From Combretum micranthum (lineage: Eukaryota > Streptophyta > Magnoliopsida > Myrtales > Combretaceae), in NCBI GenBank assembly GCA_024138025.1, contig JAMXBD010000055.1, forward strand, positions 930,001 through 994,000: a stretch of DNA of 64,000 nt, read 5' to 3'. Every line of letters starts with the position of its first letter. The stretch's first letter is position 1. Shown here in pieces: positions 36,330-48,165 of the stretch. The position numbers and the translations under genes were made by a program. Below the pieces are notes generated by a model. It made no database searches. It saw only the letters and a list, made by a program, of their open reading frames with translations, and was not told the origin of the DNA.

Positions 36330-36696
36330 GAGTGCTTTCTAATCTTTCAAAATAAAATTTATAATATATTCTCCTCAAGTTACATGATAATATAGTCTAC
36401 AATTAAGACCTAACAATCAAAGCTGGTAGACTCTATAGAGAAGAAGAAGAAGCCATGCAAACAAAAGAGCTACAAACAAATTGAAGACAGAGGAAGCACA
36501 GACAAATGAAACACAGTTCACAAAAGATAAGAAAGAATCAAGCCATGATCCTAGACACAGTCCAAAAAAGAAAGGAATGATAGAAAACACTATCTTAGAT
36601 AAACAAATGATGGACGGATATAACTAACAGCATTGTAATAGTTAATTCACAAAAATGCCCTTAATTATAGAACTGAAGTAGGGGTATGCACAGTCC

Positions 36697-36885
36697 TTCA
36701 GAATTATATAAAGACTCTCATTTTAGCATTACAAACTATGAAAAAATTAAGTGCAATAGCCACTATTGATAAACACTCTCCCTTAAATATACTTCTTAGG
36801 CATCATTCATATCCTACTGCATCCTCCTACTACTCTTGTAATATAGTCATCCTGTTGTATAAAGTCTTGTGTGCTCAATAAACTG
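36697..36885 (+). promoter_or_regulatory. Possible promoter (TATATAA) and poly(A) signal (AATAAA)
   Basis: TTATATAAAGACTCTC lies near 36696-36711. Then comes a 170-bp stretch with TTGTATAAAGTCTTGTGTGC and CTCAATAAACTGC near 36876-36888. The close spacing of start and end signals resembles an R region of a retroelement or pararetrovirus. No neighbouring gene uses it. Confidence 0.35.
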
Positions 36886-39416
36886 CTTTGTTTATCATTG
36901 TAAGATCTTCTTTCTTTCTTTAATTTGTTTATGTGGTCTTAGAAAAAGGGACAGTAGTCTGTTCCTAACCTAAAATAATTATGGTCTATTATACTACCAC
37001 ATCTCTCTCTATATGATCCTATCTTTCTTTCTCTCCTACCTGGTCTCTAGTCCTTCCCTTTTTTTCCTCTCCCTTTTTTTTCGTCTATTTGTTTGGTTTA
37101 ATTTTGTGTGACTCTTTCATTTGTGAAATTTGAATAACATAAAATAATAAAATTTTCGATATGCAATAAATATCCATATTATTGTTTGTTACACCTATCT
37201 TTTAAGTTTTTTGTTGCCTTCAAAACTCTTAAATAGTGGTTTTTAATCTATGGGTCAAATACATGATTTTAGTTTTATGACGTTTGAGGATAGTTTTAGG
37301 GCTTTCTAATTATTAAATTTCAAAATTGAATATCTAATTATAATTTGAGTCTTTTGAATTATTTAAAATCCTATTGACTATGTTACTAGATTCCAATTAA
37401 ACCAATTTTGAATGATCTCATATCGGCTTACGAAAAATTTGGAGTGATTCTTTTAACAATTTTTTTAAACGGCACTTTGTCAAGATAATTTAAAAATTAG
37501 GCTTTGCAAAAAATTTAGGGTGCCACATATATAAATAATAATATTTTAATATATAAAGCAATGAAATTTTTAGTTTTTACATAATTATCATTTATACTTT
37601 ACACATACTATATATATATATTAAACTTAATTGGTATTTCTATATAATATGTACAATGCATTATATGTAATACCAAACAATAATTTTTCTGGACAAATTG
37701 CAAATAACTTCCTTAAACTTTGACATAGGTGCAAATAGATCCCCTAAACTTTCAATCTTACAAATTAATACCCCTACCCCCTTCTCCCTTCCTCCTCCTC
37801 CCCCACGGCCACCATCTTTGATGAATCAACAAATAACCCTTAAAAGTTGAAAATGATCTTTATAAATTTTTAGTTCTCAACCACGCCCTTCTCCCCTTTT
37901 GAGAGTAATTATATAATCATTCTAACTATTAATCAACAATTAAGTAGGGTTTAGCATGTAAAAGGTAAGTAGCCCTTAAACTACTTGTATTTGCAAAACC
38001 ATCACTGAAGGTGTCACATAATAAGAAAGTAGGATTGTATGCAATGCTACATGTGAGACAGTTGCGGTAACGCGATAATAGTTGGTACCCTCTATTGAAG
38101 TGTTGCCAATCTTTTTTTTTTTTCTTTCCCGACTTAACAAGCCTATGATAGGATGACACTATAAACAAGTGATACGAACAATCTTGTAATTTAATGTCAT
38201 ATGGTACTTCTTGATATCATGATTTTGTTAATAAGTTGCTTGATCGTTAAATATATTGATTAAAGAATTTGTAAGCAGTTTCCAACTACAAATTTTTCAA
38301 AGAAAAGGAGTCCATTGGAATGTGAAAAAGCTTCCTCTTTCTACTATTAGGACATGCATTGTCATCCATTGTCATTTTATTTCCTATTATTGATCATATT
38401 ACATAAACTTTCTCATTAATGTTATTTATAGTAAATCGATTCACTAGAGCAATATTATTTTTAAGGTTATTACACGAATCTCTCATAAAAAAGTTAATAT
38501 TAGACTTCTAACTTTTTTAAAGTTGGTACTTAAACTTCCTGATAAACTAACATGCCGAATAGTATGGAAATTTGGATGATTTAATACTGATATTGCTAAA
38601 TATGATATGTTTAATTAAAGAATGTTTATAAAAATATATAGGAAGTTATAAAGTTAAATAAGAAAGAGAAAACAAGAGTCCTTTCCCTAAAACACTAAGA
38701 GAGAGTATGCGAGAACTTGAATAGGACTCATGCTTATGAATGATCTTCTTGGCAAATTTGAATCAGTTTTTGGTCAGGTCCGTGATTTTTAAGAGACAGT
38801 TTGATTAGTAAAGCCAGAGAAGATGAGTAACATGTCTTCACAAACTCCTTTTGAAGTGTAGAAACTCTTGAGGATCTGTTGTGCGGTGGTGAACACTCGA
38901 TCTTTGCTTCCAGTGCCAATAGTTCCTGCTCCAACAATATCACATTGGCTATCCTTCTGGTGGTGGTGGAGGTGGTGAAATGGTGATGGTAGATAGCAAT
39001 CACGAACTTTCAAAGGAAAAAAAATTATTTTTTCACTTTTTTATCGGATTTTTTCTAATTGTCGTGAATATTTTATCCTTCAGTATTATCTTCCTTCACC
39101 AGGATTCAATTGCATTTTATCTGGATTATCAATATAAATTATACGCAATAACATCTTTGATGAAAACTGACATTCCATTTATTTCTTCACTACCATATAC
39201 ATAAGCAAGAGAGAATTATTTAACCAGAAATTATCTAAACAAAATAACCACACTGGTAGTTACCATACAAAAGCTCACACCCATACATAAATTAAAGGAT
39301 AAAAGTGCAAACATTGATCGTCGTGCAATTTCAGTCCCTTCAACTCCTACCATTTCAGCTTTTAGGACAAGATAGATACTAGGTAACCATATGGCACAGT
39401 CAAGGTGGTAACTCTT
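36886..39416. other. Intergenic, low-complexity, no supported gene
   Basis: C/T-rich stretches lie near 37000-37090 and 37775-37800. Several short open frames on both strands (37929-38168, 38734-39003, 38980-39204) show no family. A segment near 39333-39390 resembles 34303-34360 (CCTACCATTTCA..TTTTAGGA.AAG.TAGAT), a short dispersed repeat. Confidence 0.5.
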
Positions 39417-40015
39417 TCACATGTAATAAAGAGGTGCCCATTGCAGCTCTATCCCATAGTTCCATGCATCAACAGGATCAGCTGAATTCAAATTCACCAC
39501 TGATGTATAAGCGGTGCACCCTCCAGTCCTAATCCTAATCCTGTGGGATGTCATGGCCGAATCTTTCAAGTAATGGCAACAAAGTGTGCCTTTACATCCA
39601 CTTCCTTCATCTACCTTATTTTCATATAGTCTGCAAAAGCTAGTGGATGAACAATTCAAAGGCGACACAAGAATGCCTTTAGTGCAATTGAGCAGAATGA
39701 CAGTATTACGGGTTGATATGTTGAATGGTAAATTCTCAAGAAGCCAAAAACCTTCTACATTAAGATCAGAGGAATAACAAGTTTTGGCTTCGATATGCGA
39801 TGGACTTATCACTAGTTTATAAGCACTAGGTTCAATGCTAAGGACCTTATAGAAAATTCCTTTGGCTGAAAGGAACTCTAGAGTATCATTATTGCAATAT
39901 AACTTGTACCTAGGATCTCCACAGCTATCGTCTATGCTCAGTGGTATGGAACTTCAGTGCTACCACATTTTGGACAAGCATTAAGAGCTTTCACTTGGGT
40001 AATTGAAAGAAACAT
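39417..40015 (-). pseudogene. Wall-associated receptor kinase-like ectodomain (WAKL20 type), frameshifted and truncated
   Basis: From an ATG at 40015-40013 the minus strand gives a short hydrophobic leader, then CPKCGSTEVPY, the start of a GUB_WAK_bind domain. One base is missing near 39950, so the frame shifts. From there LSIDDSCGDPRYKLYCNN and the following domain are read in the next frame. The main open frame (39812-39417) continues through CTAYTSVVNLNSADPVDAWN to a stop after LQWAPLYYM. Known WAKL20-like proteins continue past this point into an EGF-like part, a membrane segment and a kinase; none follows here. The family acts as cell-surface receptors. This copy is a truncated pseudogene unless it encodes a secreted form. 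Confidence 0.8.
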
Positions 40016-40527
40016 TAAAACACTACTAGCAACATCGTAAGTACACTGGCTGAATTGGATTGAAATATACGCAAACCACAACCTCTTAGGCATCTATTTA
40101 TAGGATCCAACAGGCCAATGAATTATTGCCAATTACCAGGCCAAGCAATATCACTAAAGTAACCAATCAAAAGTTCAAAATCTTTTAATGCATCCATTAT
40201 CATTCTTGTTGCCATTAGCCACCAATCAAATGACTTTTATGCATGTAGGGAAAATAGTAATTCATATCCATCTAATAATATTGAGAAAACAAATTGCTTT
40301 ACTATCCATTCTTTATTATCTTGAATTTGATTTTAAACCTATCAACTAGCCTATATCTACATCGATAAATGGTATCATCACAGTTGTTAACATTATCATG
40401 CTAAAGAACAAGGATAATATTAAAAGTTTCAAAAAGCTAGCTCAAGAGCACTCATTTAGGCTTAGGAGTAAGTTCATGAACAGGCTTGCTAGTAAGCTTG
40501 TAAGTGTTATATATTATATATAATATA

Positions 40528-41012
40528 GGTAAATTGTGCAGACCTCCCTAAAACATTGAAAATACATAGACCTCCAGTTTTTTCAAAAGTCAACATTTAT
40601 ACTCCTAAAAAAATAATGTGATATAATATGTAAATTTTGATTGATTGATGCTAACGTGTCATTATATATAACATATTTAATAATAAATATTGTTACAAAA
40701 TATTTAAAATTTTATATAGTTTTTATAAATTAATTTTTTTTTAAAGGAAAAAAAGTTAATTATCATTTTTATTCTTCGAATGCACTTTAGCATGAAACAA
40801 ATATATTAGAAAAGTTTTTGTTATTTTAAAACATATCTCATGACACTGTTTTTTTATTAAAAGAATGCTTTTTATTGGAATGCACTTTAGATGTCAAGTT
40901 TGAAGGCAAAAAAGAAATAAGAAAGTTATTTTTAGAGGATATAAGTACTAACTTTTAAAAAATTTAGAAGTCCATACAATTTTAAAGTTTTTAGAAAATT
41001 GCGCAATTTACC
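40528..41012. mobile_element. Small DNA transposon with long inverted ends (MULE-like), 485 bp
   Basis: The left end GGTAAATTGTGCAGACCTCC and the reverse complement of the right end GGTAAATTGCGCAATTTTC begin inverted repeats that stay similar for about 80 bp. Both include GACCTCC/GACTTCT and TTTTTCAAAAGT/TTTTTAAAAGT segments. Flanking TAATATA (left) and TAAATATA (right) suggest an AT-rich target duplication. Long ends suggest Mutator-like, but the class is inference. No ORF. Confidence 0.65.
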
Positions 41013-42259
41013 CATAAATATATAATTCAAAGTAAAGATTAAGTTATATTTAATATATGTATCTATACATATTCATATTGCAACTTTTATATTATATTTA
41101 CATTTAATAAAAATTAATTGGAAAGTAAGTCAAGCTCAAACTTGAATTTCAAAAGGTGCCTTTATAATAATTGAAAATGCTTTAAGATTTATAAATCTCT
41201 GTAATATTTGAATTTCAAAGGGTGTCTTTAAGACTTTAACCATTTTCAATTCCATAAGTGGAATCGTATATGCTTTTCAATTTAAAACTAGGCTCAACAA
41301 GGTTTGGTCCGTCCATCCATACAAAATGTGAGCGTGAACAACAAATAGTTGAATGAAATTATAAATTTTAGCAATTTCATAGAACTTTCAAAATTTCAAC
41401 ATTAACCTTTGATTTCAACCTATATATTTAGGTTTATATAGTTTAGAGACATTTCTTCTATGTTACAAGTGAATAGAACAATTAAACGAATCTAACTCAA
41501 GGATTACGTCAACTGGTTTTCATGTTGGTAACTAGTCTTCATTAATGTCAAGTTGAGTAGGAAATTCTGTCATTTGCTACTTTTGATTATTTATTTATCA
41601 TATTAGATTCACATTTTGTTCAATTTTGATGGTTAAATATTGTACATTGGGTGTGTTGCGATGGTGATTCAGAACATAAATATGTTATTCATGAAGTTTC
41701 ACTCGACCACAGAGTAAGAAATCGTAAAAATTCAATAGGTGACAAAGATCACTGACGTCGAACCTCAAGCACCAGCGAGCCGATCCTTCAAGAGCAGACA
41801 AGCTGGTTGCAGCAGCCATTCTAAAGTTGTAACAATTGGAATCAGATAAACTAATAATTCAGATTTGAGAATATGATGCATACGATCCATAGCAATACCT
41901 TAAGCTAATGACTTTGTCATTCGTAAAAATTATTTTAAAGATCTTACTTAATTATAGCTCACCGATTAAGGGTTCTAAATAATTACTATTGTGTTGCATT
42001 AAAATACCTTTTTTTTTTTTTTCTGTATTCCCCGACCTTGGAGACTTATAACAAAGCTTATGATCAGCAATGAGTTTGCCGGATTGATGAAATTTGTTAT
42101 ATGAATCTTAACTATTTTGTTAAAATATGTACTCCTACTTCTTTATATTAGTGTGATTTATTGTGTACGGAATAATCGATCTTGAATCTACTAACCATTA
42201 TCAGAACCTGCATGACTTAAGATTATCACCATCACATGATGGCTAAAAAAGAAAACTAA
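41013..42259. other. Intergenic with a small minus-strand ORF
   Basis: A GC-richer patch at 41819-41687 (minus) opens with ATG and reads MAAATSLSALEGSARWCLRF over about 44 codons. It could be an orphan first exon or a captured gene piece, but no second exon or family was found. The rest is AT-rich. Confidence 0.3.
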
Positions 42260-42480
42260 GCTCATTCAAACTGCATTAAGGCATCATATAAATAATATAC
42301 CCTAGAAATTAGAATGCATCTAAAGTATCCATAAATATTAAAAGAAATATTTTGGATACAAACTTTTGTTAGGATATTCCCATAAGTATTATCAAGTACC
42401 CTGCTTTATTAATAATCTGACACAAAAGAACAGCTATTGGGTAATAGCTGTGCACGTAGCATAAGAAACCCATTACACGA
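42260..42480 (+). repeat. Fragment of a chromovirus-type LTR
   Basis: AAACTGCATTAAGGCATC ... GAATGCATCTAAAGTATCC, TATTAAAAGAAATATTTTGG and the spaced TAAGTATTATCAAGTACCCT/TTTATTAATAATCTGA parallel 9945-10090 and 25085-25200 of the large element's LTRs. It is diverged and short. Confidence 0.5.
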
Positions 42481-42841
42481 AGTTATCAAAATATATCTTT
42501 AACATTCACTAAACTTCAACCTTAACCTTAGTATGTTCTTTGGCCCATAACAAAATATATAACCCTTAGCATGCTCGTTACAACTGAAAGGCAGAAGCAC
42601 TTTTGAAGCGCATAAAAAGACACTTTGAAAGTTCAGAAAATGCACCCATCAAATTTCAAACCTTGCGCTATTCCCCTTAAAATTTAAATACTCGAGTCTA
42701 ACGAGCTTCTAAATTGACTTGCATTAAGTACAAACGAGCAGCATAATCCACCCATCCTGGAATATGACCAGGAAGGTTTAAATTTTATCTGCTTTCTAAA
42801 TTTCTGTATTGAACTCCCACGGAATAAAATCCAGTGCCAAT

Positions 42842-43586
42842 TAGGGATGCAACCAAGCAAACCATTAGAAGATCTCAACCCATTCGATCCATTAAAAATC
42901 CTATATAGTTGTACTCTATAAGCTTTTAGGGTTGGATTTAAATATATAATAAAAAGTTAAATCATATAACAAATCCTATGGATACCCGAAAACCCATAAC
43001 GTAACTTTAAAAATAATAAATAAATAAAAACATTACTAAAATCTAATTTTAACCCTAGCAACTGTCCACTCAATCCTTTTAAAAAAGCTATTCAAGCAGC
43101 TCTAACCTACCAATTAGAATTACATTTGTGGATTCGATTTAGATGAATGACCAAATATGTGGTTTTAATTTCAAAATGGCCAAAAGAAAATAGCATCAAA
43201 AAGCTAAAAATATATATAAATAAATTGTTAAAGGTAAAGCACTCACTAAGCTCAATAATTTGACCACAAATCAATTCAAAAAACACAAATAAAAACACAC
43301 CTAATGAAAATTGGAATGAAATTACTATGAGCTAATAAAACCCTATAACAAAACCAACAACTTAATGTAATGTAATGCATACTTACAACAAGGAGGGGGG
43401 GAAAAAATATGCTTATAAGGTAATAGGGTTGGGTTTCGGTTTCTAAAGCAAACCCCATAAGACGGATTTGGATATTGCATGAAAATCCCAAAGGGTTATA
43501 TGACCAAGTTTGGTAGATCCTATAAGGTAGCGGGTCAGGTTCGGATTCATATAATCCGTCTAAAACCTAACCCAGCTCCATCCCTA
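42842..43586. mobile_element. Non-autonomous hAT element, copy 2 (745 bp)
   Basis: It starts TAGGGATGCAACCAAGC and ends CCAGCTCCATCCCTA, with 8-bp flanks GTGCCAAT (42834-42841) and GTGTCAAT (43587-43594), one mismatch. Its inner sequence (CCTATAAGGTAGCGGGTCAG and others) is clearly related to copy 1 at 23925-24699. It lies about 0.5 kb downstream of the LYM stop codon, possibly in the terminator region. Open frames inside are not genes. Confidence 0.92.
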
Positions 43587-44075
43587 GTGTCAATAGGACA
43601 GCAAGTGTTTATGCAGGATAGAGAACATCAGAACACCTAGAAACAAAGAAGACAAAATAGAGAAACAATTTAATCATGCCATACTAAGAATACCTGCCCA
43701 ATAAGGTCGATCCTGTGCCAAAGCCCCCCGTAACCAAGTGACATAAATACCAATCTCCCAGCAAGATGGTCAAGTTCAAATTGCTGATTCTTCAACTCTT
43801 GTAATAGTAAAATTAAAAGGGAAATAACAAATGCTGCTTTATCTAAACTACCAAAAAGAGAAACAAGTGCTCACAGAATTAGTCATCTACTACAGCCGTG
43901 GCCAGAAAAGCAAGTCCAATAAATGAACAGGAAGGCAATAAGAACTTCAACAAGATCCACGACTCAGAATAGAATTAAGCTCATTTGATCCTCAGATGGG
44001 GAAATCCTAAACCAAGCCACAGGCCAGAGCAAAACCCTCTTTCGTACATTCATATCATAAGTGCCATCAACTAAA

Positions 44076-47000
44076 CTACAATGGAGTTGATGTTAAAGAA
44101 ATGCAGACCATTATCGGTGCAAGTAAAGCCAAGACAGCCACCGGTGATTTCAACAACAAGCAGGCATCAGAAGAAGGTGCAGAACTACCGGTAGGTCCAC
44201 TTGCTGGATTAAATCCAGGGAGTGATCCAGTCCTAGGCAAGACTGAGGACCTTGGCGATGCTGCTACCCCTCCTTGTGACATAGGAGAAGGAGAAGGAGC
44301 AAATGATGAGTCTTTGGGGACAGAAGTAGGCGGGGCTATAAGAGGAGGGAACTGTTGAGTCCCTGCATCATTTTTTAAGGATGAAAAATCAAATCAGCAT
44401 TGCCATAAGGATGAAGATGTTCATCCTTAAGCATTGATGCATAACATTCGGTTTCTGGCAAATGAATGATAACACACCTGAACATCGAGGCTGGAGAGAA
44501 CTCATCAAGCTGCACGGTTTGCAAACAAAGTTCAAATGAAATGGATGATCAAATCTATTAAAAACAAAACTTCTAAACAAAATCTAGAATCGGATATCCT
44601 ACGTTGTGATGATACTGCCATTAACAAAACCGCCGTAGCTACACGAAGTGACTTTGCATCCAGCGCTGCTCTGCTGCATGGTGATATTTCCAAGCATTAA
44701 ATTACTTTTCCGGCATTGCATGCTTGAGCAGGAGACTGCTAATGGGGAAGGCATGCAATACAAGCTGCAAAGAAAACAACAAAGGTATATGATATTTTCC
44801 AGCACAGGTTCCATTATAATTTCGGAATGAAATAATCATGCATCAAGGTTCCCTCAAAAAAACCAGAATCTCAGTCATTCATGCATGGTTCTAAATGAAA
44901 CAAATATATTTAACTCAATTACTTGAGATTGCCAGGTCCACAGCTGCATTGAACACAGTGACTTGCTGTAATGGTGTAACTTCCATTGGGTACAATCAGA
45001 CCAAAGTCAGAGGCATACTTAGGAAAAGAAGAAGCACATGCTGTACAAATGGAAAACACAAGGAATTAACAGTAAGACCACCCAAACACTAAAAATAAAA
45101 TAAGAAAAGTTCGGACAATTTCTCTCTTTCTTAATCCACCGGAAAGGGAAATATTGTTGTCAATATAAAATTTTGGGTGAAATATATAATCACCCTTAGA
45201 AAATTTTTGTAACACGCCAACATTTGCAGGCTTTTGATTGTGCACTTACACCACTTGTTATACAACATCACACCCTAGCAAGTTTTTAAAAACACATAAA
45301 CACTAAAATAAGTTTGATGATAGCATGGACACCCCACAATAATTTTTATAAGTGTGTGTTCATTGCATCTCAAAGAAGTGTAAGTGAATAGTTGGTGTGT
45401 CGGTGTAATTTCAAAAGATCACAGGTAAATTCTGTTCACTTTGTACAATTATCAAAACATTCATCTAGTTATGAAAGCTAGAACTACCAGCCATGAACTA
45501 TCTAGTGGAAACTCTATATGCTAAAATAAGTTAGACAACTCTTCATACACCTAGGATAGTTTTCCATAATGTGCATGATATCACATGTTAATCTATACTT
45601 CAACAGAAGAAAAGGGGGGGGGGGGGGGGGGGGGGGGGGGAAAAAGGGGGTAAATAAAACACTACCAGAGCAAATATTTAAATAGAAGCAGCATCATAGT
45701 GAACTAAAGTCTATCTTCAGCTTGTTAAGAAAATTATAAGACATCAAGCACGATAAGAAATTGAGATAGCTTAGGATATGCAAACATTAAAAGAAAATAG
45801 CTATTACCTTCTCAAAAAAATACATGTTAAGTAAATTGGATTTGATATAATGTAAATCTGAGGACAAATGAAATATGGTGGAGTACTTAATGATGTAGCC
45901 ATTTCAAGCAGGCATCTCAGTCTACTTTAGTGAGTGGTGATGTATAAATATTATGCAAACTTGTCTAAAAGCAAGAATCGGTATATAAAACTATAGTTTC
46001 CCTTTCATTCTATGAGATATCATGTTGACCAGATAAAAAGTAAAACACTGTGAAGATGAGACACAGAAAACACAGAAACAGCATTCAATATGAAATATGA
46101 ATGTGCAGGATTGGTCAAGACGTTATATGTTCCCCCACTTAAACTCAGTCCCCATATATCCTGTATAAAGGTAAAGAAACATCGCCTAATCAAAAATGAA
46201 AAGCTGGGAAATCCCTTGTTTCTGGAATCTTAAGCTACTCTAAAAATGCCGACGCACTCACTGCCCATTGACATGTCACTGCTCTTCCACTGGGATGCAG
46301 TTCTCTGCTAATGGTACGCATTTAGCCTAGGTATATACAGCATAGCAATAGCAGAGAACAACCTAATCTTCTATCTACACAATTAGAAAAACATGAACAA
46401 TACGCCCTTGCTAAAACCTTTCCCTAATAATCTAAATAATAGGCTTTCAAGATTCTACCATAGATTCAAGAGAGCATTGTGTCATATTTTCATTCTCCAT
46501 ATCCATCATAATCAGCCAAAATGGCAAGCAGAACTGCTGCTTCGGTGCCTCTGCGTAGCAAGGCACAACTTGATGTTTCCTAAACTTAAGCCAATAAAGG
46601 TAAACATAAGGAGCTAACCAAGGCTTTACAAAAGCCAAAGTTTAGAAACCTAGACCAACCTGACTTGAATTTGCTAAGATACAAACAACATTTCCGAAAC
46701 CAAAATAGAACATAATTCAATAAACTCAAGTGCTTTGACATGAACCAAAAACTACCATAGGTAGTCATCAAGCTTAACATTTAACAATTAATCCAAACAA
46801 TTGCAAAGGAGCACAAGCTGTTCAAATTATGAATCTCTTTTCAATACCAACAACAATAAAATAAAAAATTAAGATGCCTAGATAAATAACTAGGGAAATT
46901 AGGGCTCCCTGAATCATCTAAACAAATCCACAAAATATCTCTATGTAAGTTAAAATAAAAAAGACAGATGATGAAACGACAAATTTCAAGTGGAAATGAC

Positions 47001-48165
47001 AAAGTGCTAAGCTCAAGCACGACTTAAAATTTCAAAGTTCGAGTTTGACTCATGCTCAATCAGATTTAGAGTTTTGAGTTCAAGCTCAACAGGAAGCGAC
47101 ACTCAACAAACTCAGGCCCAACTCAATTAAACTAAAGTAAGATCGACATGCCTAAAATATATCTATTATTCTAATTAAAATAATGTTGATATCTAAATTC
47201 GATTTAAACCCAACTAATATTTACGCTTTAACTCAAGCTCGATTAGACTAGTGAGCTAATCGAATCAGACATCATAATGCAGCACAAGCTCAACTCGACT
47301 ATTCTCTACTGGAATTCTAGTAAACAGTATGCCAAACTCAGTAGCTCTCCAGTGGTTTCACTCATTTACAACCCTACAGAAGCCTAACATAGCAAATAAC
47401 CACACAGAATGTACAAATCACTATGCTAGTCCAAAGATATTTTGGGAGTTTTTTAATGATATACAAGCAATTGACAAAATGTTCAGTCACGATAACACAT
47501 TTACCAGGCAGTGGAACAGCAAGTATATCTCCAACACCTATAGCAGTACTCCCCATGGAATTAACATTCATCAAATCAGTAATCGTAGTCGTGTACCGAC
47601 CCGCGATCCCTGCCAAAGTATCCACACTCCTAACAACATAAGACAAGTAAACAGCAGGCAATGAATTATCACTCGAATTAAAACAAGTACAAGGCAAAGG
47701 AACCACAAGTGATTCCCCAACACTGAGAACCGAAGGATCAGATATCGAATTCGCCTCCTTTAACTGATCAGAAGACACCAAACCCGAATATATCGAATCC
47801 GCAATGTTGGAAAGAGTATCCGAAGGCCGGGTTTTATACTTAGTGGACACAGATTTATGAATGCCATCAACACAAGAGCAAGTAATGGGGATTTTGAGGA
47901 AGAGTTGGGAAGGAAGGATATGGTTTTCAATATCGGGGAAAGAGATGTCAATGGAATTGGCAAGTAAGAGTGAAATGGGGTCAATTTGGAACAAAGAAGC
48001 TACTTCAGAAACCTTAAGGTCAGTGTAGAGAGTGTAACCAAGTAATGCATTGCATGAGCTTGAACTAGAACATGGTTCTATTGTAGATTTGGACACTGTA
48101 TAAGCAACATTGATCATAAGAATCAACAACAAAAGCAAAAAACTTCTGGGTTTTGTGTTTATCAT
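44076..48165 (-). CDS. LYM1-like: LysM-domain GPI-anchored protein (LYM1/LYM3 type), 5 exons, 419 aa
   Basis: Family role: extracellular, membrane-anchored receptor-like protein that binds bacterial peptidoglycan (or related glycans) and works with a LysM receptor kinase. Exons on the minus strand: 48165-47505, 45040-44923, 44764-44603, 44509-44478 and 44362-44076; all introns are GT-AG and phases join cleanly, giving 1260 nt with stop. Residues 1-25 are a signal peptide. Three LysM domains follow at about 45-92, 110-157 and 174-220, separated by CSC (96-98) and CTC (159-161) pairs. A Cys-rich block contains CVQCSCGPGN. A Ser/Pro-rich stretch leads to a hydrophobic C-terminus (SPVAVLALLAPIMVCISLTS) fitting a GPI signal. 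Length matches the 416-423 aa of Arabidopsis LYM1 and LYM3. Which of the two it represents is undecided. The 2.46 kb first intron carries a 27-base poly(G). Confidence 0.93.
45614..45640 (+). repeat. Poly(G) homopolymer, 27 bases
   Basis: An uninterrupted G run, followed by AAAAA and GGGGG, inside an otherwise AT-rich intron. Confidence 0.95.
47010..47310. repeat. AAGCTCAA-rich dispersed repeat in intron 1
   Basis: Repeated CAAGCTCAA, GAGTTTGACTC and ACTCAAGCTCG words recall segments at 49300-49385 and 58690-58840. It is likely remains of one DNA element family, but ends could not be defined. Confidence 0.35.

Larger units (their letters stand above)
45041..47504 (-). other. Intron 1 of the LYM gene (2.46 kb)
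   Basis: Donor GTAAAT and acceptor TGTACAG. It contains a 27-base G run at 45614-45640 and, at about 47010-47310, a segment with repeated AAGCTCAA/GAGTTGAGC motifs that looks like an old element. Open frames here have no family. Confidence 0.8.

Noticed and set aside
38734..39013. Overlapping minus-strand ORFs near the WAK-like pseudogene, considered as a missing kinase exon
   Set aside because: No kinase, EGF or membrane-segment motif is present in any frame.
47329..47664. 111-codon plus-strand ORF
   Set aside because: Antisense shadow of LYM exon 1 and intron 1.
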